A DNA stretch of 64,000 bases from Anaspis maculata (Eukaryota > Arthropoda > Insecta > Coleoptera > Scraptiidae): positions 53,647,423 to 53,711,422 of the forward strand of contig OX421968.1 in assembly GCA_949128115.1 (NCBI GenBank), read 5' to 3'. The translations under genes and the position numbers were made by a program. Positions 33,916 through 44,875 of this stretch are shown here, in pieces. The notes beneath the pieces are model-generated. The model searched no databases and had not been told where the DNA came from. It worked only from the letters and a program-made list of their open reading frames with translations. Position 1 is the first letter of the stretch, and each line of letters starts with the position of its first letter.

Positions 33916-34230
33916 ATTGGAATCTCTCGTAATTTGTACAATAAACTTCTAATGTTAACATGGACGATTAGTTACGAGCGGCGATTCTGGGGAACCCGCG
34001 ATCTTTCTAGACTCTTCCCATTAGGTCGCAGTGTGCAAGTGCAAAAGCTCTGGTGCGTTCCAGAGCGCCCGCGTGTAGGCTTTTGCCCGTGGAACTGAAT
34101 GGAGACTTCAGCAGTGGGTTAAGACACATCTGTCCATTTTGGCGGAGGTGCCGACATACCAGAACACACGGGAAGCACGCGAAAGGTGTGTGATTATTCG
34201 GGAGTCGCCTAGAAATCGTATGCCGGGTCA

Positions 34231-34596
34231 GAGCTGTTTCACATGTAGCGGATGGTCCGCGCGGATCGTCAGCGCGGACCGTACGCACGAATTTTCCATA
34301 CGCAGCGTAGGCTTTTCACATGCGCGGCGTATGCTCCGCAACCGACCACAAGTCGGTGCCATCATACGCTGCGTATCGTCCGCGGCCATGTGAAAATGCC
34401 CATAAAAGCAATGGCTCGTACGCGTGCGGACGGTCCGCCAGCGCACGGGTTCTGCGGATGCCCGCGGACCGTCCGCCGAGGACCGTCCGCTCACGGATCA
34501 TACGCGCTTCATGTGTAATTATCCATATAAGCACATGGATCTTGCTCGTCCGCGCGTACGGTCCGCGCGTACCATACGCACCATGTGAAACAGCTC
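34231..34596. mobile_element. GC-rich Harbinger-like MITE with 3-bp target duplication
   Basis: GAGCTGTTTCACATG at 34231 is complemented by CATGTGAAACAGCTC, whose outer end is at 34596. TCA occurs directly before and after (34228-34230, 34597-34599). The solo LTR at 11923-12244 shows the empty site, with the flanking sequences joined through one TCA, so the boundaries are firm. The interior is full of CGGACGGTCCGC-type palindromes and much richer in GC than the window. Three-base targets with such ends suggest PIF/Harbinger. Confidence 0.85.
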
Positions 34597-34648
34597 TCAC
34601 TATGGAATTTTCTGGAGGACGATAGAAAGCTCAAGAACACTAGTGGGA

Positions 34649-34665
34649 AGGATATATAAGGCGCC
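34649..34665 (+). promoter_or_regulatory. Possible LTR TATA box
   Basis: GGATATATAAGGCGCC lies inside the longer solo LTR, in the segment deleted from the other copy. AAGACAGTCAGTATT about 25 bp on could contain an initiator. Assigned by position and motif only. Confidence 0.4.
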
Positions 34666-34872
34666 GTCCTCGGCTTAAGACAGTCAGTATTGAATGCGAC
34701 GTAATAGCGAACGGATAGAAAGCGATAGTCTCCCAAGCTTAAATAATTGTTGGCGTGTATGTATTGTAGTACGCAATAATAAGCACTGGGGTTTTAAAAC
34801 GATCGTCTCAATTATAATCGAACCCTGTACGCGAAATACGTTACAATATATTCACATCAATTCAGCACACGA

Positions 34873-34938
34873 ACGGACACACAGACAGACATGACGAGGA
34901 ATATAAGCGCCCTTTCTCTTAGGAAAATGCGCTAAAAA
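34873..34938 (-). mobile_element. DINE-like terminus fragment
   Basis: On the minus strand it reads TTTTTAGCGCATTTTCC, then GGGCGCTTATA, then GTCTGTCTGTGTGTCC, the conserved left end of the DINE-like family. The rest of that element is not here; the solo LTR follows at once. Confidence 0.6.
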
Positions 34939-37275
34939 TGAGAGCATAAACAAGTCCGGTCCGAGTCCAGAATCAAAATCATAAATCTTGCAGGAATCTT
35001 AAAGCTCATAATAGGAAAAGTTTTTTGTCAAATAGGTACATATATCTATGGCTCGGCGATGCTTCGCAGCGTCATGAAAACTGAAGAATTGCGTAATAAA
35101 TGAAGTGCTCGTAATTTATTGATTGAAGACTTAATTTTCCGCCCTTGATCTGTAACGATATAAAATCACCGGGATTAAAACCGACTTCAACCTCCTATTA
35201 ATTATTATGCAATTTCGAACGATGATGGCGGCACAGCGGTCGGAATGAATTCCGAATGCAGGGAACAACATACATTTTTCTATCAATACGTCAAAACCGT
35301 ATTATGGAAAACAAATTTAATGGATGTCATTAAGTGATAAATTTAAATGTCGGTGGAATAATGGGAATATGCATGCCATGGCACCGATACTAAAACGTTA
35401 TCTTATAATGTAATCGATGTTGCCGTGAACGAAATTAATAATGCTACAAACAACTAACAACAAACACCAGATTGGGCGCCTCTGTATGTTGGAACGAATT
35501 GTCGTCGAGAAAATCTGGAAGAGTGACAAATAATGCATTAGAATAAACTTTTGGTGAACTTTGTTTGACACGATTAAATATTCATCCGCCGGAAAATAGC
35601 TGTATACGTTGTCGATCCACTAGATTATTTCTCTGGAAGTAAAAATAAACTGGATGCATATAAACCGATCTGCTTCTCTTGCCTCTTGTACTTTTCATAT
35701 TTAATGTCAAAACTTGCCCCTCCTCCCCCTCAAAGGTCCCGAATTAAAACGGCTCAGATTGTCACGGCACGGCGGCGACACTAACTAACCCACTCAACGA
35801 GTGATTGAGGATTGATCACTTCCAGCAGTTCCAGCGTGCGATTTTCTGATGCTTAAAACTTCTTCTCGACATCATCGGGACTATTCGGAGTATTGTATAC
35901 CGGGAAATCATCCCAACTAAAAATGCTTAATTAAACAACGGAAGCACGGCGCGCAACAAAAAAAATCCATCCAGCGTGGCGCGGCGTGATAAAATAATAA
36001 CGAGACGAATCCGTCCTGAATAATATCTGAAGAGAAACGAAACCACCGATGGCACTTTGTTACGAGTTTGCAAAGTTAATACTGGAAACTGAAAAGTTGG
36101 GCTCATCATAAGAGAGTTATAAGGAAATAAGGAAAACACCATCAACAATAAAAGGCAATAATTTGAGGAGCAATGTTCAACCTCCTCAATTACCATTTTA
36201 TATTTTTATAGGTGGCACGGCGCATAATGGAAACGAGTTTCTTGGAGTTTGAATAATGACAATCTCCCGCGTAAAATTGCACCCTAATATTTTTAAACCC
36301 AACAAAATTATAATAAAATAAAAAGCTTCTGTCGTAACATCACCGGCGCCGCCGACGACCGTACATCCATTTGCTTTCGAATTTGTACAATAAATAAATA
36401 GATGAGAGCGGGCAATTTATAACGTCATTTTTGACAAATTGGTACTTGATTATAAATCACCACTATTCAATATTTCCCATTATAACAAATCCTCCATATT
36501 TTGCCTGTGAGGAATTTATTTATATGAAGGTATCTGGTATACGTATAGTTTGTTTCTATGTGACCTCCGCATTGTCAAAGGCCGGCTGAATAACGGTTCG
36601 GCATCCAAAACGAAAAAAAAAAAGCAGAAAGCCAGTTAGACTAAATTTTAGAATAGAAATCTTACTTCAACAGGACAGCTCAAACTATTTGATTTAGGAT
36701 CCAACTTGCATCTTAGCACTAAATTTCAAGTTCGTTATCAATATTTTAGAACTTGGGCAGAGAAAACAAGAATCAATGTTATGCCCGAGGCCCTTCTGAT
36801 GACAGAATCGGATAATTCATTTGGACGAATGCTTTGAACGGTTTTAGAACTAGTTTTGAGTGTTGTTGGGACAGACCTAATGTGTTACAAAATACGAGTA
36901 TCGCAGTTTTAATTCTGCCAAACAAGAAAATTTATAGAAAACAAAGCATTCATCTGAAGAGTTATATTTCTAACAACAGTCATTAGTCACTAGACGTTGA
37001 AGAAAGCTCGCTTTTTAAAATAAACTACGCAACACTGAATACGACACATCGAAAATTTTACCCCTTTCCACATTGGGATAACTCCTGATTGTTTCAAACG
37101 ATTTGGAATCTGTTTGTGTCGTTGCTTAGCCCATTCTAATAATCCATATCTGTAAATAAGAAACTGAATGCAACTTGAGTGAAGTTTATACAGGGTGACA
37201 TGTAGAGCGGTGCAAAACTGCCAGGCGTTCAACATGCTCTCATTTGAACAAATTTTCTATTTTCTGGATTCTGAC
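34939..37275. other. Anonymous, apparently single-copy DNA
   Basis: No gene recognised. The open frames are under 90 codons without motifs, and I saw no inverted or tandem repeat of note. It looks like ordinary intergenic or intronic sequence. Confidence 0.45.
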
Positions 37276-37278
37276 ATT

Positions 37279-37434
37279 GGGTCTTATGAATAAAGTTTAA
37301 GCAATTGCTTTTGCTTGATTTTTTGTTTCTAGAAAATTCTCAAAAAAACTCAGAAACTTCAAACTTCAACTTCTCCGTTTTTTGCTGCTAGACTTCAAGC
37401 AAAAGCAATTGCCTTATCTTTATTCATAAGGCCC
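37279..37434. mobile_element. MITE with GGGYCTTATGAATAAAG termini and ATT target duplication
   Basis: GGGTCTTATGAATAAAG at 37279 is complemented by CTTTATTCATAAGGCCC, whose outer end is at 37434. ATT flanks both sides (37276-37278, 37435-37437). The arms also share AAGCAATTGCTTTTGCTTGA. 156 bp; a 3-bp duplication suggests PIF/Harbinger type. Confidence 0.8.
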
Positions 37435-37552
37435 ATTGGACTGATAAAAGATAACTTCATACCTCGCCGCATTACTCGATTTACCCCCCTAGCCTCCTTA
37501 TTTACAGAGTGGTATCAAAAAAACAATTTTTCGGTTATCATTTTTGATTTTT

Positions 37553-37976
37553 GACCGATTTTCAAAATTCAAGGCTCAAATTGGAGCGAAAACCCCAAGT
37601 AAGAAGATATCATAATCAGAATCGACTGAAAACAAACATTGAAAATGTAAGGTTCCCTCAAGAGTGACCCGACGTTTCATCGGCCCCGGAATCTGGCTTT
37701 TGGAATGAGAATTAATTAACCGATAATCAACAGTTGCTGTCTCATTCAAGCTCTAAACATCGGATGATGTTCAGAATGAATGCTTCGCTCAAGGGCAAGG
37801 TCGATTATCTTATCAGTTCATTCTTATCCCAACCCAGATTTTGGGACCGATGAAACGTCGGGTCACTCTTGAGGGAACCATACATTTTCAATGTTTATGT
37901 CCTGTCGATTCTGAATATCGGATCTTCTTACTTGAGCTTTCAGCTTCAACTTGAGCTTTGGATTTTGAAAATCGGC
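37553..37976. mobile_element. Foldback MITE, 424 bp
   Basis: GACCGATTTTCAAAATTCAA on the left pairs with the complement near 37957-37976. The arms (about 135 bp) share CCCTCAAGAGTGACCCGACG and GTTTCATCGG. The spacer is about 150 bp. No target duplication was evident. Confidence 0.75.
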
Positions 37977-38244
37977 CAAGAATTAGCGCTCGGCAGCTAA
38001 GTCCAAAATAATACATCCATGACAAGACGGGATTTTCTATAAATCATTTTATGCTCTAGAAGCTTGTTTGAGCTTATTTTTCATATTTATTTATTACGTT
38101 TATTCCAGTATTCGATTAGGAAGCTGGGAGTGCAAATCGCAATTTTTGAAGATTCTTTTTTTTTGCTTAGGTTTCCCGAAACGGTTTGGAATGAAAGCTT
38201 TGGTTGATCCAATTTTTTATCATCTCTACATTGTCATAATTTTT

Positions 38245-38600
38245 CAGCGCATTTTCGTAAGAAAATGATTAGCGCTTATATGACCGGTTTGTCTGTCCGT
38301 CTGTCTGTCCGTATAGAAATTAAGAAGTTGTACTCCTCCTTGGGGAATGAAGTTAGAGCCTTGGAATTTTTCGAATCATAGCTGATGTCCCCAGGGGTGA
38401 CCAATAGGCATTATTTTTTTAATCCATACATAGTTATTATTATTATTACTATTATTAAAAAAAACAAAGATTTTCAGTGCACTTCTGAAAAGTTGAGCTC
38501 CCTCTCGGGGAATGAAGGAATAGAGCCATGGAACTTTTTCCGATGGATAGCTTAGGTCCTCAAGGGTGGCCAGTGTATGACAAGTGGGGAGTTGCTATTT
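38245..38600 (+). mobile_element. DINE-like element, left terminus with duplicated core
   Basis: CAGCGCATTTTCGTAAGAAAATGATTAGCGC makes a terminal hairpin (only its halves need be considered: AGCGCATTTTC against GAAAAT..AGCGCT). A GTCYGTCC tract follows, then two copies about 165 bp apart of a segment with CTCSRGGGAATGAAG and CCTCAAGGGTGG. It is the plus-strand relative of 24232-24592. A further degenerate terminus (TTTTTAGCG, then GTCTTTCTGTCCGTC) lies at 38850-38922. Confidence 0.6.
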
Positions 38601-40922
38601 GAAAAAAAAAATAGTGGAGAGGGCTGGGGCTCAGACATTGAGTGGGGGTGAGTTACTGGCTTCACTATTAGGCTTCACTATTATGGTCCCTCCTCCATTC
38701 TGTCGAAACGGTTTTGAACAATTTTCGACATCTGCTTTTGTTTCAGGCTTACAGGCAATTGTAAGTTTTGAATTTGACACCCTGTATAACAAAAATACAG
38801 GCATAATAACGGAGATTCAGCCTCTCCAAGTTGGAAACTACTTCAGACTCCTTTTTAGCGTACTTCTTCAAATGGTAAAGCGCTCATGTCCTCGCTTTGT
38901 CTTTCTGTCCGTCACAGCATCTAGATACTAGACGAAAGGATTTTTGCGAAAAATTTCAACTCCAATGAATGGGTAGGGTCAACCTCGGGGTCAACTTGTA
39001 ACAATTAGTTTCCACTTCACGGAAATAATTGTTCAAAAATAAATTGGAAATAAGTAAGCACCTTAATATCAAATTGTAACGCTTATCGCAAGTCCGAGGT
39101 TTTGTGCGAACAGAAGAAGGTAGAAAAAAAAAAGGTATATAGATAACGGCAGCGGAACCGATAGCCACGCTCGGCGTTTTCCTCCAGCCAAAATTGGGAA
39201 GTAGTATCCATCCAGTGGTTTTCTGGGATATAATTGGCAGAAGGAAATCAGAAAAAGGACCGAACCGGTGTTAGGTTGAGTCCCACGCCAAGTTTAGGCG
39301 GATATATTTTGTCGACGCTACGTTATCTTCAACACTTAAATTCAAAAACTTAAACATCGAACCTAGTTTCTTCTGTTCTGAGTGCGCTTCAATTTCCACG
39401 TGGAAATTCTATTGATTATTCCATCGATCACGCTTCGCCTTTCGTCATTCGCCATTCGCCATACGCCATACGCCACGGTCGTAGAAAGCAAGCAGCGGAA
39501 AAACGGTTGGGAAAAACCACTCAGAAGAGGTTATCTTTCCTGGAAAATCAAGGAAGAAAGAAAACGTCATATTGGGAAAGTTGACCGCCATTTTGTGGAA
39601 CCCACGTGATATACGGGAGATTCGATTTGAGACGCTTTTCATCCAGTCAATCAGGACAAACAAGACCTTTTCACACCTACAGGGAGTTTCCTGCACCGGA
39701 TTTCAGTGATGAGTACTTAGAAAACCTAGTTTATCAATACATCATTTTTCTGCATCACTTTCACATATTTATCTCAAGAATATTTTCAGTCTAGTTGATT
39801 ATTGTCATTCAGTTTAGATTTTTAAAGGTTTATCTGCAGTTACTAGTTCAGTCACAATAATTTTACTGTTAGTTTATTTCGCCAATTAAAAAAAAAAAAA
39901 AGGAAAGGAGAATTTACCCACACATTGATTATTGTTTTGTACAAAATAACTGGGGAACGTGACGTCACGGGAATCGGTATTTTACTCTATGAATATAGTT
40001 TATTTTTGAATTCTATTGTCGACCATCAGACGCAGGTACTTAACAATATTCATAGTCCACAATTTACTACCTACTATCTACTACTTACCGATTTATTATT
40101 GTTTACATCGTGATTTATTTCATCGCATATTATTTATATTTGTTGTGAATTATATTTTGGGGGAAAAATTAAATATTATCCTGGTGTGTGTGTAAAGGTC
40201 ATCTTTCATTTCATTTTTACCCACAACCCTTGGGATCTCTCTCTCTCTTCGATTTCTTCGACTTTTAAAGAATCTTTCGGATCAGCCGGTCGGGAAATTA
40301 CTTCAGGTTTTCACTCTTAACTGGTCAGTGGGTTGAAAGAGTGTGGCGCCCTTTGCATTTTTGTTTTATTTTCAATTTTTACCAGCTTAACCCACCCCCT
40401 CCGTCCGATTAAGCTACGGGACCCCCACTGACCAGGGAGGTAATTTCTTGGGCTGATTCAGAAAGAGTAAAGGGGAATTGTAGGCGTTGCAAACTGTTTT
40501 TGGCCAAATTTCTCAAGTTTTCTGGAATAAGCTTTTATTAAATGATGATGACGCGTTCCATCACCAGACGACCAGTAGCGCCGCACAGTGGGCTAGAAAT
40601 CAACATATGGCGCAAAAATACCATTTCTGAATATTTTTTGTTGCCAATTTTGACCTTAGAATATCATACTAGAATGTTTGAACTGTCATTTAACCAAATA
40701 TTATAATTATCGAACAAGTATTACTATAGAAAACGTGGTGCCGAAGTTGCATTATCTTTTATGCACATTTCCCCCCCTCAGAATTACAATCAATTCCTGC
40801 CCTTTTTCGAGGATAAATATTTGAAGGAGGCTAAAATGCTTTGAGTGTAGAAATCGTCAAATTCCCCTCTATCAAATGATATAATTGATATCCGCCAGCG
40901 ACTCAGTTGTGGCGAGATTTTC
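38601..40922. other. Non-coding DNA with repeat fragments
   Basis: No gene recognised. CACCCTGTATAAC near 38780 and the degenerate DINE-like terminus at 38850-38922 are repeat traces. 39000-40900 has only short frames. CGCCATTCGCCATACGCC near 39448 is a short local repeat. Confidence 0.4.
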
Positions 40923-42926
40923 TAGCGCATTTTCCATCTTGATGAAAATCGCTATTGCAACCGCTTTGTCCGTCCGTCCGTCCGTTCCTCGAACTCCTTC
41001 CAAACTAGACGACCTAGCTTTCTAATTTTTTCGCTGTTACATAGCTGCCACTCCCAAAGGAGGGCTAGGCTATATTGGATGTCTATACTGCGCCGCCAAC
41101 ATAGAGAAAACCGCCCCCGATAAACCTGAAATAACATAATATTGCACTTTCTACCAGACCTGATGCTCTGGTGTTCTCATTTTTTGAATAATACATAGTT
41201 GCCACATATAAACGTAAGCCAAGAAACATTCCGTCTTCAATATGCGCCGCCGACATGGAAAAACTGCTAAAAACCGCCCCCAATCACTTTAAAATGAAAA
41301 ACATAAACCAGAAGACATAGCGATCTGATTCTTTCGGTATATAAATAGCTGACAAAAAACGGTAAAGGATAGGGTACTTATGGCAAGTCGCCGCCCCCAG
41401 ATTCCGCCCCCAAACGATAAAAAGTGCAACTTTTACAAATGTTACTGATTAAGATGTTTCCTTAAACATTTAGGAACTGCCAACTCAAATTGTGCAACAT
41501 TTGCTCAGCCGAACGCTGCCGCTCCCACACGCCGCCCCCAAAGTAATAGATGAATGAAAAACATGAGCCCAAAGACATAGCGATCTAAGTTTTTCGCTAC
41601 ATGGATAGCTGACTGAAAATGGAGAAGAATAGGCTACTTTTGATATGGCGCCGCCTCCAGCTTCCGCCCCCAAAAGAAAAAAAGTGCAACTTCCAACAAT
41701 TTTCACTGATTTAGCTGATGATGTTACCTCGAAATTTAGAAACTCTTGACTCAAACTGTGCAAGAATTTCTTTGACAAACTCTGCCGCTCCCACACGCCG
41801 CCCCCAAAGTGAGAGATAAATGTAAAACATGAACCTGAAGACATAGCGATCTAATTCTTTCACTTTATTGATAGCTAACTGAAATTGGAAAAATATAGGC
41901 CACTTTTGATTAGCCGCCGCCTCCAAACAAAAAAAAAATGCAACTTTCACAATTTTCACTGATTGTCATATTTCCCTCTCAATTAGAAACTCCCAACTCA
42001 AATTGTGCAACAGTTACTTTGCCGAATGCTGCCGCCCCCACACTCTGCCCTCAAAGTTAGAGATGAATGAAAAACATGAACCTGAAGACATAACGATATA
42101 ATTCTTTCGCTATATGGATAGCTAACTAAAAATGGAAAAGAATAGGCTACCTTTGACATGGCGCCGCCTCCAACTTCCACCTCCAAAAGAAAAAAAGTGC
42201 AACTTTCAATAATTTCCACTGAATTACATTTTAATGTTACCTCAAACATTCAGAAACTCCCAACTCAAACTGTGGAAGAATTTCTTTGCCAAACTCTGCC
42301 GCTCCCACACGCCGCCCCCAAAGTAAGAGATAAATGTAAAACATAACCCTCAAGACATAGCGATCTAATAATTGTTCCGCTATATAGATAGCTGACTAAA
42401 AATGGGAAGAGATAGGCTACTTTTGATTAGTCGCCGCTTCCAGCTCCCGCCCCCCAAACAAAAAAAAAATGCAACTTTCACAATTTTCACTGATTGTCAT
42501 ATTTCCTTAAACATTTAGAAACTTTCAACTCAAACTGTGCAACAGTTACTTTGCCGAATGCTGCCACCCCCACACGCTGCCCTCAAAGTAAGAGATAAAT
42601 GGAAAACCTAAACCCGAAGACATAGCGATCTAATTCTTTCGCTATATGGATGGTCGACTAAAAATGGGAAAGAATAGACTACTGTTGATTAGTCGCCGCT
42701 CCCAGCTCCCGCCCTCAAACAAAAAAATATATTGATGAGTGAAAGAATTTTCATTCAAATCTATTTCATTGGCAAGTACCCCATTCTGATAACACAATAT
42801 CATAATGAGTTTCGAATGAAGAAAGTGGACAAGGAATGGTGTTTCTCCTTCAACCAAATTTCTTTACGTTCACAATATGCCTCTTTGAGAAAATGCGCTA
42901 CTGAGACTCACGCACGTGAAGGCATA
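40923..42926 (+). mobile_element. DINE/Helentron-like element, copy B (both ends present)
   Basis: TAGCGCATTTTC at 40923-40934 and GAAAATGCGCTA at 42889-42900 are perfect inverted termini. The 3' terminus is followed by the stem-loop-forming ACTCACGCACGTGAAGG and CACTTG, as at 9321-9366. Inside the left end is a (GTCC)n tract, then five or six tandem units shared with copy A at 1435-3350, in the same orientation 39.5 kb away. Helentron-related HINE/DINE elements have this order (inverse subterminal repeats, microsatellite, minisatellite, 3' hairpin). Class is inferred; no Rep/helicase is present. Confidence 0.7.
41285..42720. repeat. Tandem array, units of about 247-267 bp
   Basis: The GCCGCTCCCACACGCC-type landmark recurs near 41518, 41784, 42031, 42298 and 42563. 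The order of unit variants is the same as in the array at 1811-3250, so the two arrays descend from one array rather than expanding separately. Confidence 0.85.
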
Positions 42927-43622
42927 CTCACTTGTTTTTTTTTTTTCGAAACGTATGTTTTTCTCCTGGAATTTTGGATTCGACGAGAGTTTTCATCAAG
43001 GTCCCACTACATCCCACCTTATAAATATTACTACATTGTTCTCCAAGGCTTAAGCTATCCGAGGCATCAAAAACATTTTGCGACCAGGTGCGACCTTGGG
43101 TTACAGGAATTTTTTTGTGAAGAAACGCATGAACCTAAATTTGATGAAAAATTGTAAACATTGCTATAACCTCTACAATTAGACTTAGCGCTGGTATTTC
43201 TATCTCCTGATCAAGTCGCGAAGACGTTATTTGGCAGATAAGCCTGCACAGAACATATAGAGCAGTGTTCATCCGCCGAATAGAGTTATTCGGAACTTAT
43301 TTGGAGATAGAAATACCGGTCCATATAGACGAATCTGTGCAGTAGAAATGTGAAAAATAATACAGCACCTGATCAAACATGACCCTGTGAGTACCTACTC
43401 AGGTTTCAATTATTAGAACGCCACCACTCTCCCACCCTTGAAGAAGGTAGGTGTATTTCAGATGTTGAGTTTTCAGAATAATGTAGCGCGCTTGCACCTG
43501 ATGTACCTACCTATGGCGCTAAAGCGTGACTGTCATGTGGTAAGGATATACGGGTGAATGCCCTTGTGACTTGCTTTCAAGATTTTAGAAAATAGCTCTT
43601 CGGGAAACGTCGCTCTTGCTAC
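42927..43622. other. Upstream flank of the Transib-like transposase
   Basis: No gene recognised. I searched for the CACWRTG-type start of Transib terminal repeats and found none that could be paired with a sequence after 50722. Inverse fragments GGAGATAGAAATACC (43303) and GGTATTTCTATCTCC (43192) make a local palindrome of about 130 bp. Confidence 0.4.
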
Positions 43623-44174
43623 ATGATGGCGGCAATAACAAAGAGAGTTTTAATCAACCTGATGATGCTGGATAGGTTAGTCAATGGTTCGGAGGCTGTT
43701 GAAGCATTGCGGAATTATGTTTTTGAAACGCTCAATGTACAAGCAGACGACGAGATTGACTTCACGGAAACAGTCACAGTGTGGATTTCCAAGTTTGTGT
43801 CAAAAGTTCGTCAAAAATGGGTGGATTCAAGTCGAAATTCGGAAAGATTTTTGAATAAAAATTCCGAGTGGCTCGACTCAAATGCCGATTTTCCCCAACG
43901 TTGCCCTTCCAAACGCGATACTTCCTCTGGCAGAAGGGTTGGGAGACCTCCAAAGCCCTTTTCCGAATGTTCCTCAAGCGGGAAAAGGGAGAAAGTGGCA
44001 AGCCTCCGAAGTATTTCCACCACAAGCGAGCTAGCTCATGCCACGAAAGTGAATTTAAGGGCGGAAGGCAATGCTGCTGCGTCAAAAATCATTGGGGAGT
44101 TGTTGAAAACTCCGTCCAAGGGCCAAGAGATGCAACAGGCTTTGAAGGCTTCGAAACGAGTCGAGTGTATCTTG
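43623..44174 (+). pseudogene. Transib-like transposase, N-terminal part
   Basis: Open 184-codon stretch from MMAAITKRVL. Residues 1-65 are helical, with no motif I know. From about residue 103 GRPPKPFSECSSSGKREK, then LRSISTTSELAHATKVNLR, correspond to the conserved N-terminal block of Transib-type proteins. It ends KRVECIL and then TAG, but that TAG is the first three bases of the inserted hAT element, not a native stop. Confidence 0.75.
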
Positions 44175-44194
44175 TAGTGCTGTCAGAAAAAAAT

Positions 44195-44580
44195 AAATTG
44201 ACCGGTTAACCGGTCAAGAAAATTTTGACCGGTTACGGAATAACCGTTCACGGTTAACCGGTCAATAACCGGTTAAAAATAACCGGTCAATAACCGGTTA
44301 AAAATAACCGGTCAATAACCGGTTAAAGATAACCGGTCAATAACCGGTTAAAAAAAACCGGTCAATAACCGGTTAAAAAAAACCGGTCAATAACCGGTTA
44401 AAAATAACCGGTCAATAACCGGTGAAAAATAACCGGTCAATAACCGGTGAAAAATAACCGGTCAATAACCGATTAAAAATGACCGGTCAATAACCGGTTC
44501 AAAGCCGGTCACGGGTAACCGGTTTGACCGGTTGTGGTTAACCGACTTGACCGGTACGATTAACCAACCAATAATCGGTC
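44195..44580. repeat. AACCGGTT tandem array, left arm of hAT element
   Basis: About ten units of 25 bp, each AACCGGTC-AAT-AACCGGTT plus about six A-rich bases, running into looser copies near 44500-44580. ACCGGT is self-complementary, so the array can pair both with itself and with the right arm. Subterminal repeat clusters of this kind serve as transposase-binding sites in some hAT elements. Confidence 0.9.
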
Positions 44581-44694
44581 AAGGTTAAAATGCCGGTTTT
44601 GGTCCATTTGTTCAAAATCGTTTACGGTTAACGACGGAGTCATATTGGTGGAATAAGCGTTGCGAAATCAATCCGTGTGGGTTTAAATCCTTGA

Positions 44695-44875
44695 CGGATT
44701 CTTACCATTTTGGTCTCTTTCGATAGCTACAAGGATGTACTTTGGTTTGAGCCCATTGGAATTTTTTTCGATTGTGGAAATGCCAATGGGCTTAAACCAA
44801 AGTACATCCTTGTAGCTTTCGAAAGAGACCTAAATGGTGAGACTCCGTCAAGGAATAAACCCACAGGGATTGATT
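44695..44875. repeat. Internal palindrome, left
   Basis: GGTCTCTTTCGATAGCTACA at about 44711 pairs with its complement near 44812-44831, around a short loop containing TTTTTTTCGATTGTGG. The whole palindrome is repeated inverted at 46290-46475 in the other arm. Confidence 0.8.

Larger units (their letters stand above)
30110..33950 (-). mobile_element. Non-LTR retrotransposon L2-copy (CR1-like with PHD-finger ORF1)
   Basis: Minus-strand order: ORF1 (33915-32848), endonuclease (about 32840-31844), linker and reverse transcriptase (31808-30183), then about 70 bp of 3' region rich in TAAAGTAGGTAAATAC. Nearly full length, but the 5' end falls within about 20-50 bp of a solo LTR. ORF2 has a premature stop and at least one frameshift. 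Confidence 0.8.
33969..34845 (+). mobile_element. Solo LTR, long copy, containing a MITE
   Basis: Starts TAGTTACGAGCGGCG and ends GCGAAATACGTTACA, matching the solo LTR at 11923-12244 in opposite orientation. Beyond the shared part it keeps about 190 bp missing there, including GGATATATAAGGCGCC near 34649, a TATA box 30-odd bases before a plausible start, as expected of an LTR U3/R region. A 366-bp MITE sits at 34231-34596. No gag or pol adjoins it. No clear target duplication was found. Confidence 0.6.

Noticed and set aside
34252..34625. Overlapping open frames in a GC-rich stretch
   Set aside because: They lie within the MITE at 34231-34596, where palindromic CGGACGGTCCGC motifs suppress stop codons on both strands.
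44195..44580. CRISPR-like array
   Set aside because: Short palindromic units without unique spacers, inside a hAT element with TIRs and an 8-bp duplication, in a eukaryotic setting.
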